In this document: positions 8,684 to 18,277 of the stretch, in pieces
How positions within the stretch are numbered: the first letter of the stretch is position 1
How the letters are laid out: the number at the start of each line of letters is the position of its first letter
Assembly (NCBI RefSeq): GCF_029894335.1
Contig: NZ_JARXZC010000026.1
Span: forward strand, 1 to 64,000
Reading direction: 5' to 3'
DNA: 64,000 nucleotides
From: Kitasatospora sp. MAP5-34
Lineage (GTDB): Bacteria; Actinomycetota; Actinomycetes; Streptomycetales; Streptomycetaceae
The notes under the pieces: generated by a model
Databases searched by the model: none
Told to the model about the DNA's origin: nothing
What the model saw: only the letters and a program-made list of their open reading frames with translations
Translations under genes and position numbers: made by a program

Positions 8684-9190
8684 TCAGCGGGGCGGCTCGG
8701 CGGCCGAGAGGTCCACGTCGTCGAAGAGCTCCAGCATCCGGCCCAGTACGCGGACGCAGGTGGTGACGTCCGCGTCGGTGAGGTCGCCGCCGGCCTGGCG
8801 CAGCAGGGCGTGCTCGCGGGCGGTCACCGCAGTGATCGCCGCGTGGCCGTCGTCGGTCAGGCGGATCAGCGAGGAGCGCTGGTGCGCGGGGTTCGGGATG
8901 CTCTCGACGAGCTCGCGCGCGGCGGCGTCGTTGACCATGCGCTGGACGAACTGGCGGCTCAGCGACTGGGCGCGGCCCATCTGCGGGACGGTCATCGGTC
9001 CGTGCTCGCGCAGCAGGTCCAGGACGGCGCGGACGCCGACGGAGATCCCCTGTGCGGCGTCCTGCTCGATCTTGCGCTGGACCCGCCGGTACAGCGGTCC
9101 GACCAGGGCGAAGACCTCCATCAGCCGCTCCGGGAGTTCGTCCGCGCGGAGGGGGCGGCCGGTCGTGGTCGCGGGCTCGTTCTTGGTCAC
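8684..9190 (-). CDS. MarR-family transcriptional regulator
   Basis: The 168-residue protein has the MarR winged helix: GVRAVLDLLREHGPMTVPQMGRAQSLSRQFVQRMVNDAAARELVE, then the wing NPAHQRSSLIRLTDDG and a C-terminal dimerisation helix. GTG 9190 was chosen because it begins VTKNEP just beside a palindromic repeat. It is divergent from an alpha/beta hydrolase 57 bases away. Two near-identical palindromes in between are the obvious binding sites, giving autoregulation and control of the hydrolase, relieved by a small ligand. Confidence 0.92.
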   Translation of the reverse strand: MTKNEPATTTGRPLRADELPERLMEVFALVGPLYRRVQRKIEQDAAQGISVGVRAVLDLLREHGPMTVPQMGRAQSLSRQFVQRMVNDAAARELVESIPNPAHQRSSLIRLTDDGHAAITAVTAREHALLRQAGGDLTDADVTTCVRVLGRMLELFDDVDLSAAEPPR

Positions 9191-9200
9191 GGGACCATGA

Positions 9201-9248
9201 TGACACCTTGGTTGCCATGATTCCAAGAATATGGCACCTTGGTTGTCA
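9201..9248. promoter_or_regulatory. two MarR operators
   Basis: Imperfect 17-bp palindromes TGACACCTTGGTTGCCA (9201-9217) and TGGCACCTTGGTTGTCA (9232-9248) differ at only two positions. They lie 31 bp apart, about three helical turns, on the same face. They fill the space between the divergent MarR and hydrolase starts. Size and symmetry fit MarR dimers. Confidence 0.7.
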
Positions 9249-10126
9249 TGACTGAGACCGCGATCTCCGCCGACCAACCCCAGCCCCAGCCCGCCTCCGA
9301 GACCTCCGGGACCTTCGGGACCTTCGAGACCGGGGACGGCGCCCTCGCCTACCGCGACACCGGTTCCGGCGAGCCGATCGTGCTGCTGCACTGCGGCTTC
9401 GTGGACCACACCATGTTCGACAACCTGATCCCCGAACTGGCCCGGCGCTACCGGGTGATCGCCCCCGACGCACGTGGCCACGGCTTCTCCGCGAACGCGA
9501 GCAGGCCCTTCCGCCAGACCGACGACCTCGCCGCGCTGCTGCGCCACCTCGACCTGGGGCCGGTCGTGCTGGTCGGCATATCGATGGGCGCGCTCATCGC
9601 GATCGACACCGCCGTCGAGCACCCCGGGCTGGCCCGCGCGCTGGTCGTCAGCGGTCGCGGCCTCGGCGAACCCGACCTCGGCGACCCCTGGTCGAAGGCG
9701 CGCGTGGCGGCCCAGAACGGCGCGCTCGCGGCCGGCGACATCCCCGGCTGGCTCGACGGGTTCGCCCAGTGGGCGGCGGGCCCGGAGCGTACTCTCGCCG
9801 ACCTCGACCCCGAAATCGTGCGCCACATCCAGGAGATGGCCCTGCGCACCCTGAGGAAGCACACCCCGGACGAGCCGGACCACCGTGTCCCCGTGGCCGA
9901 CGTGGCGACGCGCGCGAAGGAGATCACCGTCCCGGTCCTGGCCGTCAACGGCGCCCTCGACGTGCCCGGCCTGCTGGCCACCGCCGACGACCTCATCGCG
10001 GCCGTCCCGGGCGGCCGGACCGTCCTCATGGACGGCGTCGGCCACTACCCGACGATGGAGCGGCCGGAGACCTTCACCCGGATCCTGGAGGACTTCCTCC
10101 GCGAGGTGCACGCCGGGAAGGCGTAA
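9248..10126 (+). CDS. alpha/beta hydrolase
   Basis: The 292-residue protein shows the full alpha/beta-hydrolase signature: oxyanion segment LLHCGFVDH, DARGHG, nucleophile elbow GISMG (Ser), an acid at GALDVPG and catalytic His in GVGHYPTME. The start ATG 9248 overlaps the second MarR operator, so repression would block it directly. The ribosome site is poor, so the message may be nearly leaderless. Substrate unknown; esters, lactones or enol-lactones are all possible. Confidence 0.9.
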   Translation: MTETAISADQPQPQPASETSGTFGTFETGDGALAYRDTGSGEPIVLLHCGFVDHTMFDNLIPELARRYRVIAPDARGHGFSANASRPFRQTDDLAALLRHLDLGPVVLVGISMGALIAIDTAVEHPGLARALVVSGRGLGEPDLGDPWSKARVAAQNGALAAGDIPGWLDGFAQWAAGPERTLADLDPEIVRHIQEMALRTLRKHTPDEPDHRVPVADVATRAKEITVPVLAVNGALDVPGLLATADDLIAAVPGGRTVLMDGVGHYPTMERPETFTRILEDFLREVHAGKA

Positions 10127-10458
10127 CCCGGCGGGCCACCCCGGCACCGGAGCCGCCGGGGGAGACCGGGACACCGGCCCGACCAGGCCCGCACGGACGG
10201 CCGCAGGGGAGCCGCCCGCTCAGGCCCGGTCCGGGGCGAACCTCCCGGCGCGGCACCGTAGAACGGGGGGAGGACGTCGCAGGCCACGGCCTCGTCCAGC
10301 CGCCGGTACGCCGCGCCGCTACGCCGCGTTGAACCGCCCGGCAAGCGCCGCCAGGTGACGTTGCGTGACGCCGCTGGAAGCCGGTGCCGTCGCCCCGTCC
10401 TCCGGGCCCGGACTGTCGCTCTAGGCTGGCGGTCACGGTCACCGACTCGGGAGCAGAT
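10127..10458 (+). other. intergenic stretch upstream of acetyltransferase
   Basis: No supportable gene. The right end should hold the promoter of the following acetyltransferase: GGGAGCAG just before GTG 10459 is its ribosome site. The rest is featureless high-GC sequence. Confidence 0.4.
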
Positions 10459-11049
10459 GTGTCTACCGCCACCGCCGCGTTGTTCACCTGCCCGCTGGGG
10501 GACGACGCCGCCCTGATACCGCGCACGGCCGCGATCGCGGACGCCTATCAGGCGCTGTTGGAGGCCAACTACGAGCGTCTCGCCCACTGGTTCCCGGGGG
10601 CGTTCGACAAGCCGCCGACACCGGAAGGCACTCGTGCGGACTTGGAGCGGGCAGGCCGGGCGTGGCTCGACGGGTCGCAGTTGCCGCTGGCCATCACGGT
10701 GCAGGCCGAGGACGGTTGGCGCCTGGCCGGTTGGGTCAACCTGCTGATCGACGGTCCTGCGCGGTCTGCCGAGGTGGGCTACTGGCTCGGCGCCGGCTTC
10801 GAGGGACGTGGATTGGTCACCCGGGCTGTCACGGCGGTACTCGACCACGCGTTCGGGCAACTCGGCCTGCACCGCGTCGAGTTGCAGACCACCGCCGACA
10901 ACGAACGCAGCCGGAGCGTGGCCCGGCGCCTGGGGTTCACGCAGGAGGGCGTACTGCGCGAAGCGGCGGCCTTTCCCGGCGAACGCCGTGATGTCGTGGT
11001 CCACGGCCTCTTGGCACGTGAGTGGCACAAGGCAGCTTCGCCGGGTTAG
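10459..11049 (+). CDS. GNAT acetyltransferase, ribosomal-protein-serine type
   Basis: The 196-residue product carries VGYWLGAGFEGRGLVTRAVTAVLDHAF, the acetyl-CoA loop of the RimL/YdaF group, and LGLHRVELQTTADNERSRSVARRLGF. It likely N-acetylates a protein terminus or a small amine in the cytosol. GTG 10459 gives the family-length N-terminus and has GGGAG at the right distance. It is not in an operon. Confidence 0.88.
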   Translation: MSTATAALFTCPLGDDAALIPRTAAIADAYQALLEANYERLAHWFPGAFDKPPTPEGTRADLERAGRAWLDGSQLPLAITVQAEDGWRLAGWVNLLIDGPARSAEVGYWLGAGFEGRGLVTRAVTAVLDHAFGQLGLHRVELQTTADNERSRSVARRLGFTQEGVLREAAAFPGERRDVVVHGLLAREWHKAASPG

Positions 11050-11305
11050 GCGCCCGGCGCTCGTCGCCGCGCCGCCGGGCTTCGGCGCCGACCGCGAGGT
11101 CGGCCCGGACCGCCGTGCGGCCCGGGCCTGCCCGGCCGTCCGCGACCGGGGACGGGACGGGGTGGCACACGTCCAGCCAGGCCGACAGCGCGGCTCGGCG
11201 GGCGGCTCACCTTCCCGCGCGGTCCTCGACTTCCGCGAGAGCCGTCCCGTGCCGCCGCGCTCTCCGCTACGGTCGGGGGAGACGACCTGCAAAAGGGGAG
11301 CCCCG

Positions 11306-11485
11306 ATGTCAGGACCTCAGGCGCGGTTGCAGGGCCGGATCTGTCCTGCGTGCGGTGGTACCGGGCTGACAGAGAAGGAGCGGCACACCCACGAGGCCGA
11401 TTCGAACGGCAACCTGATCCCGCAGGTCAACCGGTTCCTCTCCGCGTGCACCCTGTGCGGCGGCAGCAAGGTGGTGTACGGCTGA
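11306..11485 (+). CDS. 59-residue zinc-ribbon protein with DnaJ-like CxxCxG motifs
   Basis: Two cysteine knuckles, CPACGGTGL and CTLCGGSK, are spaced by about 35 residues and resemble the DnaJ zinc centre, so it probably binds one Zn. ATG 11306 has AAAAGGGGAG upstream. Small proteins of this kind are common and uncharacterised in Streptomyces; a chaperone-like or regulatory role is only a guess. Gene debris follows immediately. Confidence 0.65.
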   Translation: MSGPQARLQGRICPACGGTGLTEKERHTHEADSNGNLIPQVNRFLSACTLCGGSKVVYG

Positions 11486-11486
11486 T

Positions 11487-11663
11487 GCGTCTCGTCTTCA
11501 TCTGCATGGAGTCCCTCCGCTCATCCTCGTCGGCGAGACACAGGACAACCTGGTCTGCCTGGAGGGCCACCTGCGTCTGACCGCCTACGCCCTCGTCGGC
11601 TTCCCGACCGACATCGAGTGCCTGATCGGCACCGCGCCGACCATGGGACAGTGGGCGCGGTAG
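11487..11663 (+). pseudogene. C-terminal remnant resembling a ParB-like nuclease-domain protein
   Basis: Frame 3 reads LILVGETQDNLVCLEGHL then RLTAYALVGFP and a C-terminal IGTAPTMGQWAR before TAG 11661. The EGHLRLTAY motif resembles the ParB/Srx-type EGHTRLTAY found in small actinomycete proteins. There is no start or N-terminal domain, so this is the tail of a broken gene. Confidence 0.45.
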
Positions 11664-11706
11664 TCCAGTCGCACCAGGCCCTCGGCGCTTGTGCGACACT
11701 TCGTCA

Positions 11707-11937
11707 ATGCCACTGGTGTGGGTGACCGGCAACTCAGGGGTCGGCAAGTCGACGGTCTGCGAGCTGCTGAAAGCTCGGGGAGAAGCGGCGATCGATGCCG
11801 ACTGGGAGGGCTACAACCACTGGGTGGACCGGACGAGCGGACGGGTCGTCGTCGACTCGCCGGATCTGGTGCCGGCCGGCTGGCCCCAGCCCGACCCCAC
11901 CGAACACCACCCGGTTCACCACCACGCTCTCACGTAA
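11707..11937 (+). pseudogene. truncated P-loop kinase
   Basis: The 76-codon frame begins PLVWVTGNSGVGKSTVCELL with a perfect Walker A (GNSGVGKST), then DADWEGYNHWVDRTSG and a match to the first 60 residues of a family of small actinomycete P-loop kinases normally around 170-180 residues. After GWPQPDP the homology is lost and the frame stops, so Walker B and the lid are missing. It cannot work as a kinase. Confidence 0.6.
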
Positions 11938-12019
11938 AATCACATCCCCGCCTAAATCCTGATGATGAGTCAGACAAATCTGACGGTCCGTAAATCCGGT
12001 TGGTGGCTGCCGTCCGCCC

Positions 12020-12766
12020 GTGGATACTGTCGCGGTGTACTCGGACGATGATGACGCCGCGCTGTACGACCTGCTGAACGCCTGGGATCCCGGACACTGG
12101 CCCGGCGACGCGTTCTACGACGAGTTGGTCGCAGCCGCCGGCTCGGTGCTGGACGTCGGCTGCGGTACCGGTTCGATGCTGCACTGGGCGCGTGAGAACG
12201 GCCATACCGGGCGTCTCGCCGGCCTCGACCCGGACCGGGCCGCCCTCGCCCGGGCCCGGCGCCGCGCCGACATCGAGTGGGTCGAGAGCACTGCGGCGGG
12301 CGCGAGGTGGCAGGCCGAATTCGACCTTGCGACGATGACCGGCCACGCGTTCCAGTGCCTGGTCACCGACGACGAACTCCGCGCGTCGCTGGCGGCGATC
12401 CGTGCCGCGCTGCGGGCCGGCGGCCGGTTCGCCTTCGAGACACGCCATCCGCAGGCGCGTGCCTGGGAGGCATGGAACCCGTCGAACGCCTCCGACCTCA
12501 CCGACGCGGCCGGCCGCGCCCTGCGTGTCTGGCACGAGGTCGAGGCCGTCGCCGACGACGTCGTCACCTTCACCGGGACGACGGCCGAGCCGGACGGTAC
12601 CGTGCTGCGCGTCGACCGCACGCGCCTGCGCTTCCTGGACGTCGGGCCGCTCGACGGGTTCCTCGCCGAGGCGGGTTTCGAGATCGAGGCCCGGTACGGC
12701 GACTGGCAACGCGGACCCGTCACCGCGGCGAGCCGGGAGATCGTCACGGTCGCCCGCCGCAGGTAG
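12020..12766 (+). CDS. class I SAM-dependent methyltransferase
   Basis: The 248-residue protein has motif I VLDVGCGTGSML, motif II acidic LAGLDPD, and ATMTGHAFQCLV as the post-II strand. The C-terminal strands end REIVTVARRR. It resembles small-molecule methyltransferases of the Methyltransf_25 type. GTG 12020 is taken as the start; GTG 12035 is possible. No neighbour hints at its substrate. Confidence 0.85.
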   Translation: MDTVAVYSDDDDAALYDLLNAWDPGHWPGDAFYDELVAAAGSVLDVGCGTGSMLHWARENGHTGRLAGLDPDRAALARARRRADIEWVESTAAGARWQAEFDLATMTGHAFQCLVTDDELRASLAAIRAALRAGGRFAFETRHPQARAWEAWNPSNASDLTDAAGRALRVWHEVEAVADDVVTFTGTTAEPDGTVLRVDRTRLRFLDVGPLDGFLAEAGFEIEARYGDWQRGPVTAASREIVTVARRR

Positions 12767-12828
12767 CCGGGCCACGTGGTGGTTCCCCCGCACGTTCGGG
12801 TTCGATTCCGGGCCGGTACAGTACGTGG

Positions 12829-13677
<849 letters not shown>

Positions 13678-13745
13678 CGGTGAACGCCGGCGTGGTATCC
13701 GGTCCAGCGGCTGGTCCGGGACGGCCCATATCTGCGGCCTCGAGG

Positions 13746-15026
13746 TCAGGCCGTGGGCCCGCCGTCCGGGCCGGGGTCGGGGCCGGCCAGCCGGGCGGCG
13801 CGGATGGCGAGATGGTGGCGCTCGGGCAGGCTGGCGGTGGCGCGGGAGGCCGCGCGGAACAGTTCGGCCGCCCCGGTCCGGTCGCCGGCCATCTCCAGCA
13901 GGTGGGCCCGTACCACGGTGACCCGGTGGTGGCCCTTCAGGCGGGGGTCCGGCGCGAGGGCGTCCAGCGCGGCCAGGCCCGCCTGCGGGCCGTGCACCAT
14001 GGCGGTGGCGACGACCCGGTTGAGCGAGACCACCGGGTTCTCCGAGACGCGTTCGAGCACCCCGTAGAGGGCGAGGATCTGCGGCCAGTCGGTCTCCCCG
14101 GCGGTGGCGGCCTCGTCGTGGACGGCGGCGATCGCCGCCTGGACCTGGTACGGGCCCACCGGGCCGCTCGGCAGCGCGGCGGTGATCAGCGCGATCCCCT
14201 CGGCGACGGCCGCGCCGTCCCACCGCCGCCGGTCCTGCTCGGCCAGCGGGACCAGCTCGCCGCCGGGCCCCGTCCGGGCCGGGCTGCGGGCGTGGGTGAG
14301 CAGCATCAGCGCCAGCAGCCCGGTGACCTCGCTGTCGTCGGGCAGCGCCACGTGGACGGCCCGGGTCAGCCGGATCGCCTCCCGGGACAGCTCGACCCGT
14401 TGCAGGTCCTCGCCCACGCTGGCGGCGTAACCCTCGTTGAAGATCAGGTAGAGCACGTGCAGCACCGCGTCGAGCCGCTCCGCCCAGCCGCCCGGCTCCG
14501 GCAGCCGCAGCGGCACACCGGACGCCTTGATCCGCTGCTTGGCCCGGCTGATCCGCTGCCCCATGGTCGCCTCGGGCACCAGGAACGCGCGGGCGATCTC
14601 GGCCGTGGTCAGCCCGCCGACGCACCGCAGGGCCAGCGCGAGAGCCGAGGCCGGCGACAGCACCGGGTGGCAGCACAGGAAGAGCAGGGTCAGCGTGTCA
14701 TCCCGCCCCGCCGCGTCCACGGTGTCCGCCGCAGGCGCCGCCAGCCGGTCCGCCGGCACCTGCCGGGCCACCTGGTCCTCCCGGCGGCGGCGGGCCTGCT
14801 CGCTGCGCACCTCCTCGGTCATCCGGCGCTGGGCGACCTGGATCAGCCAGCCGCGCGGGTTGCCGGGGATCCCCTCCTCGGGCCACTGGACGGCGGCGGC
14901 CAGCAGCGCCTCCTGGACGGCGTCCTCGGCGGCGGTGAAGTCCCCGAACCGCCGGGTGAGCACGCCGACGACCTGCGGCGCCAGCTCGCGCAGCAGGTCC
15001 TCGACGAGCACGGCCTCGACGGGCAC
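13746..15026 (-). CDS. ECF42-type RNA polymerase sigma factor
   Basis: The 426-residue protein has sigma region 2 (VLTRRFGDFTAAEDAVQEALLAA, NPRGWLIQVAQRRMTEEVR), region 4 (GLTTAEIARAFLVPEATMGQRISRAKQRIK) and a long C-terminal helical extension (about residues 190-420) with TPR-like repeats. That extension and the adjacent DGPF/YCII protein define the ECF42 group, which has no anti-sigma factor and is thought to be controlled through its own extension. Start is GTG 15026, 18 bases after the stop of the DGPF gene, so the two are co-transcribed. Confidence 0.92.
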   Translation of the reverse strand: MPVEAVLVEDLLRELAPQVVGVLTRRFGDFTAAEDAVQEALLAAAVQWPEEGIPGNPRGWLIQVAQRRMTEEVRSEQARRRREDQVARQVPADRLAAPAADTVDAAGRDDTLTLLFLCCHPVLSPASALALALRCVGGLTTAEIARAFLVPEATMGQRISRAKQRIKASGVPLRLPEPGGWAERLDAVLHVLYLIFNEGYAASVGEDLQRVELSREAIRLTRAVHVALPDDSEVTGLLALMLLTHARSPARTGPGGELVPLAEQDRRRWDGAAVAEGIALITAALPSGPVGPYQVQAAIAAVHDEAATAGETDWPQILALYGVLERVSENPVVSLNRVVATAMVHGPQAGLAALDALAPDPRLKGHHRVTVVRAHLLEMAGDRTGAAELFRAASRATASLPERHHLAIRAARLAGPDPGPDGGPTA

Positions 15027-15044
15027 AGCCGGCTCAGTCAGCGG

Positions 15045-15446
15045 TCACAGCTCCCCGGGCGGCGCCGACATCACCTGGCGCACCTCGATCGGCATGTCCA
15101 GCGCCGCCCCGCCGGGGCCGGGCGCCGCCGACACGGCGGCGGCGATCTCCACCGCCCGCTCGGGCGTCTCGCAGTCGACGATCCACCAGCCGGCCACCCA
15201 CTCCTTGGTCTCCGGGAAGGGCCCCTCGGTGACCACGGGCGCGCCGCCGCCGTGCGAGCGGACGATCTTCGCCGTGTCCGGCATCGCCAGACCCTGCGCG
15301 TCGACCAGCTCCCCGGCGGCGGACAGCTCGGCATTGGTGTCGCGCATGAAGGCGATGTGCGCCTGGATCTCCTGCGGCGTCCAGGTGTCGATCGCCGGGA
15401 AGTCCGCCGTCGCCGCGCTGAACTGCATCAGCAGCATGTACTTCAT
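15045..15446 (-). CDS. DGPF/YCII-family protein, partner of the ECF42 sigma factor
   Basis: The 133-residue protein has the YCII-like ferredoxin fold: MKYMLLMQFS at the N-terminus and the signature VVTEGPFPETKEWVAGWWI. ATG 15446 has GAGGAG upstream. DGPF proteins almost always sit beside ECF42 sigma genes; their biochemical role is unknown. It is the first gene of the two-gene operon. Confidence 0.9.
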   Translation of the reverse strand: MKYMLLMQFSAATADFPAIDTWTPQEIQAHIAFMRDTNAELSAAGELVDAQGLAMPDTAKIVRSHGGGAPVVTEGPFPETKEWVAGWWIVDCETPERAVEIAAAVSAAPGPGGAALDMPIEVRQVMSAPPGEL

Positions 15447-15825
15447 GTCCTGCTCCTCGGACTCGCACGCCCTCGGGCGGGGCGCTCTCACACACAGGTA
15501 GAAGCACGCTCCGTGATTTCGACACCCGGGCGGGACTTTTCCCGAACTCTTCCGCCGGTGGAATCCTAGGCCGCGACGGCCTGCCGGGTACGGCGCAACG
15601 ACGCTCCCGCTCCCGGGCGTGTCGGGGGACCGGCCGCTGCCGGTGCTGCGGGTCGTCGTGTGCGCCTGACGCCGTCGGGGATCTTGAGAAGGCTCGGGCC
15701 CACCTCACCGAGGCCCACCTGCTCGCGGGCCGGGCCGGGCCGTGGCCTCGCCGCCGCTCTCCCCGCCGCTGACCTGGCCGACTGTCAGGTGTCCCGTACC
15801 CGCGCCCGTCCGGTGCCTCGTGCGG
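15447..15825 (-). other. promoter region of the DGPF-ECF42 operon, otherwise empty
   Basis: No supportable gene. The stretch holds the upstream region of the DGPF gene at its left and the space after a small minus-strand gene at its right. Confidence 0.4.
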
Positions 15826-16038
15826 TCAGGCCGGCTGGAGGTCCTTGGGGTCGGCCTCCCATTCGAAGCCTCCGCCGTGCGGCCGGACGAAGACGCGGCG
15901 CCGCAGGATCCGGTCCGTGTCGCTGTCGCGTTCGACGAGCTGGCCGGAGATCGTCCCGGTCCGGCCGTCGTGCTTGTGCCGGACCGGTTTGCCGAGACCG
16001 GGGTGGGGTGGACTGCTCACTGAGACCCCGATCGGCAT
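15826..16038 (-). CDS. small SH3-like actinomycete protein
   Basis: From ATG 16038 the product is 70 residues: KPVRHKHDGRTGTISGQLVE is followed by RRVFVRPHGGGFEWEADPKDL. The pattern V.D...G..G.......V.LRP.GGG.EW...P..I is shared with the product at 30698-30961. It looks like a small beta-barrel. Such proteins are common near XRE/DUF397 pairs in Streptomyces, but none is adjacent here. Function unknown; the start is not certain. Confidence 0.55.
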   Translation of the reverse strand: MPIGVSVSSPPHPGLGKPVRHKHDGRTGTISGQLVERDSDTDRILRRRVFVRPHGGGFEWEADPKDLQPA

Positions 16039-16145
16039 CGCGGGCACCGTCCTCATCTGTCGACTGTTCGCTGTGCCCGTCCAGCATGCCCGCAACAGGC
16101 GCTCCTGCGGCGCATGTTCGCCCAAGAAAGCGCAAGCGGGCGGCA

Positions 16146-16715
16146 TCAGGCGGAGTACGCGATCAGGTCGTCGGTGGACAGGGCGAAGGCGAACGGCTCG
16201 GGGATCGGCACGGTATCGCCGAACTTGCCGCTCCACCGCCGGTGGTACACGCCGCCGACAGGATCGGAGTAGAGAGTGATGACCCCGTCGCGCGGGTCGA
16301 TGAGCAGGTACATCGGGATCCGCATCAGCGGGTAGTCGCGGACTTTGCCCACGAGGTCGTTCTCCGGGTTCGAGGGGGAGACGATCTCTACCGCGATCGC
16401 CGCCAGTTCGGCCGGCACGTCGTTGCCCCCGCGCTCGACCATCGTGATCGGGATGTAGGTCAGGTCCGGATTGCGGAGCTTGCCGACGGCGGGTGACGCG
16501 AGGTCAGTGTTCTCGCTCGGCATCAGGTCGGTCGGCCGGTGCGCATCGAACTGCTCCCGCACGGCCAGCAGGTTGCGCTGATGGATCACCGACGGACCAG
16601 CCATCATGATGATCTCGTCGCCGGACACCTCGATCTTCCACCCCGACGGTGGAGTCAGGCTCTGCGCGTACTCCAGCAACTGGGCATGACGCTCGGGAAT
16701 CTGGAATTCGGCCAT
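16146..16715 (-). CDS. Uma2-family (DUF820) PD-(D/E)xK protein
   Basis: The 189-residue protein has the Uma2 restriction-endonuclease-like core: NTDLASP and RNPDLTYIP supply the first acidic residue, IAVEIVSPSNPENDLVGKVRDY the E...K pair, and YLLIDPRDGVITLYS the last strand. These proteins are abundant in Streptomyces with unproven nuclease activity. ATG 16715 gives MAEFQIPERH. It is not in an evident operon. Confidence 0.9.
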   Translation of the reverse strand: MAEFQIPERHAQLLEYAQSLTPPSGWKIEVSGDEIIMMAGPSVIHQRNLLAVREQFDAHRPTDLMPSENTDLASPAVGKLRNPDLTYIPITMVERGGNDVPAELAAIAVEIVSPSNPENDLVGKVRDYPLMRIPMYLLIDPRDGVITLYSDPVGGVYHRRWSGKFGDTVPIPEPFAFALSTDDLIAYSA

Positions 16716-16810
16716 GACCGCATCCTTCCACTACGAGCCGCGGTTCGGGCCGGTGGGGGATTTCCCGGCCCTGTCCGCCGCCGCCGGTCCGCCGCCGGTC
16801 CGCCCGCAGG

Positions 16811-18277
16811 TCAGACGTCCGCAGTGGCGTCGTCGCGGGACGGTGCGGCCGGGACCTCGACGGGGTCGTCGGAGGGTGCGTCCTGGCGGGAGCGCAGAGC
16901 GCTGCGCTGCTGCGCCGCCGCCTCCCGTACCTGCCCGGTGCCCCCCTGGCCCGGGTTCCCGCCACCGCCTGCCTGACCGTAGGGGACCGAGTGGAGCGCC
17001 CCGGGCGGCTGCGCGGCCGGGGCGCGGCCGAGGCCGCCCGGTTCCGTTCCGTGGTGGCCGGCGGCGGACCAGGGATCGCCGCCCGGCAGAGCCTGGCCGC
17101 TTCCGTGCTGGGCGAAGACCGCGCGCGGCCCGGCCGGCCCGGCCGGTGGCCGCTGCGGCGTGAGGTCGGCGTGACCGGCCTCCGCTGCGGTCAGGCCCGG
17201 CGCGGGCAGTCCCGGGGCCCCGCCCGCCGTCGCGCCGCGCCCCATCAGCAACCCGGCCACGCCGGCGAAGTCCCCGCCGCGCACGGCGCCGACGTCGGCG
17301 TGGTCGAGCCCCGAGTGCGGTCCGTCGACCGTGGTGAGGCCCGCCTGGTGCGGGCTGCCGCTGGTCACGCCGCTCACCCCGCCCGCGAGGCTGAGCGGGC
17401 CGGGCGAGGACGGGGAGTTCTGCCCGGCCAGCATGCTCTGCATCTGCTGGGCGTGCGACTCCTCGTTCCCGGTGATGTTGCGGGCCACCTGGTCCATCCC
17501 GTCGGCGGTGCCCCGGAACGAGCCGAGCAGCCGCTTGAGCACCTCCACACCGACGCTGGTGGCGATCTGTTCGGCGGCGGCGATCACCAGCTTGCCGAAC
17601 ATGTCTCCCGGCTGGCCCACGTCCAGGTCCTCGACGGTCTTCCGGAACGAGGCGCCGTGGGAGTCGAGGTCGTCGGCGTGGCTGCGAAGTTCCTGGGCAC
17701 AGGAGGCCAGCCCGCTCAGGTCCACCCCGAAACCGGGGCTGTTCGACGGCCCGGACCCGCTGCCGGTCACGTCCTTGGCCACGGTCTCCACCAGATCGCC
17801 CACCGGCTGGGCCAGCGCCTGGCCGAGCGCGGAGACCGCTTCCTCCAGCACGCCGGAGACGATCTGCTTGCCGGCCGCGATGACGGCCGCGCTGCTCCAC
17901 GGGCCGGTCGCCGAGGTGGCCGCCAGTTCGCCCTGGGTCGCCACCAGTTGGGTCGCGGTCGCGCCCTTGCAGCCCTCGACGACCAGGGCCGCCGCGTGCA
18001 GCGCGGTCGAGGTGGCCCCGCACGCCTCGACCACGAACTGGGAGTACTTCGAGACGGTTCCCCACAACTCGGCCAGTCTGTCCGCGGAAGCGCCGTGATA
18101 GACCTCCTTCAGCGTGCCGAGCGCCTTGTCGGCGTCCATCTGGACGGAGTCGATCGCCGAGGCCAGCTTGCCGAGTTCGTCCGCGAGCCTGGCCACCTCG
18201 TCCTCGTTCACCTGGGGCCAGTCCAGCCCGAGGAGGCCCAGTACGGTGCCGAGTTCCGGTGGTAGTTCAAGTGCCAT
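16811..18277 (-). CDS. WXG100-like protein with Gly/Pro-rich tail
   Basis: The 488-residue protein starts MALELPPELGTVLGLLGLDWP, the N-terminal pattern of actinobacterial CpnT/WXG100-like toxin proteins that leave by the type VII (ESX) pathway. Residues about 20-260 are long helices (ADELGKLASAIDSV, ATSTALHAAALVVEGCKG). The remainder is Gly/Ala/Pro-rich and unstructured. A toxin domain normally sits at the C-terminus but I see none, and no immunity gene follows. ATG 18277 has GGGGGA upstream. It may be an orphan secreted or structural partner. Confidence 0.7.
   Translation of the reverse strand: MALELPPELGTVLGLLGLDWPQVNEDEVARLADELGKLASAIDSVQMDADKALGTLKEVYHGASADRLAELWGTVSKYSQFVVEACGATSTALHAAALVVEGCKGATATQLVATQGELAATSATGPWSSAAVIAAGKQIVSGVLEEAVSALGQALAQPVGDLVETVAKDVTGSGSGPSNSPGFGVDLSGLASCAQELRSHADDLDSHGASFRKTVEDLDVGQPGDMFGKLVIAAAEQIATSVGVEVLKRLLGSFRGTADGMDQVARNITGNEESHAQQMQSMLAGQNSPSSPGPLSLAGGVSGVTSGSPHQAGLTTVDGPHSGLDHADVGAVRGGDFAGVAGLLMGRGATAGGAPGLPAPGLTAAEAGHADLTPQRPPAGPAGPRAVFAQHGSGQALPGGDPWSAAGHHGTEPGGLGRAPAAQPPGALHSVPYGQAGGGGNPGQGGTGQVREAAAQQRSALRSRQDAPSDDPVEVPAAPSRDDATADV

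Noticed and set aside
12780..12820. tRNA T-arm-like sequence GGGTTCGATTCCGGG before nadE
   Set aside because: There is no acceptor, D or anticodon arm; the upstream bases are the end of a methyltransferase gene. Probably chance.
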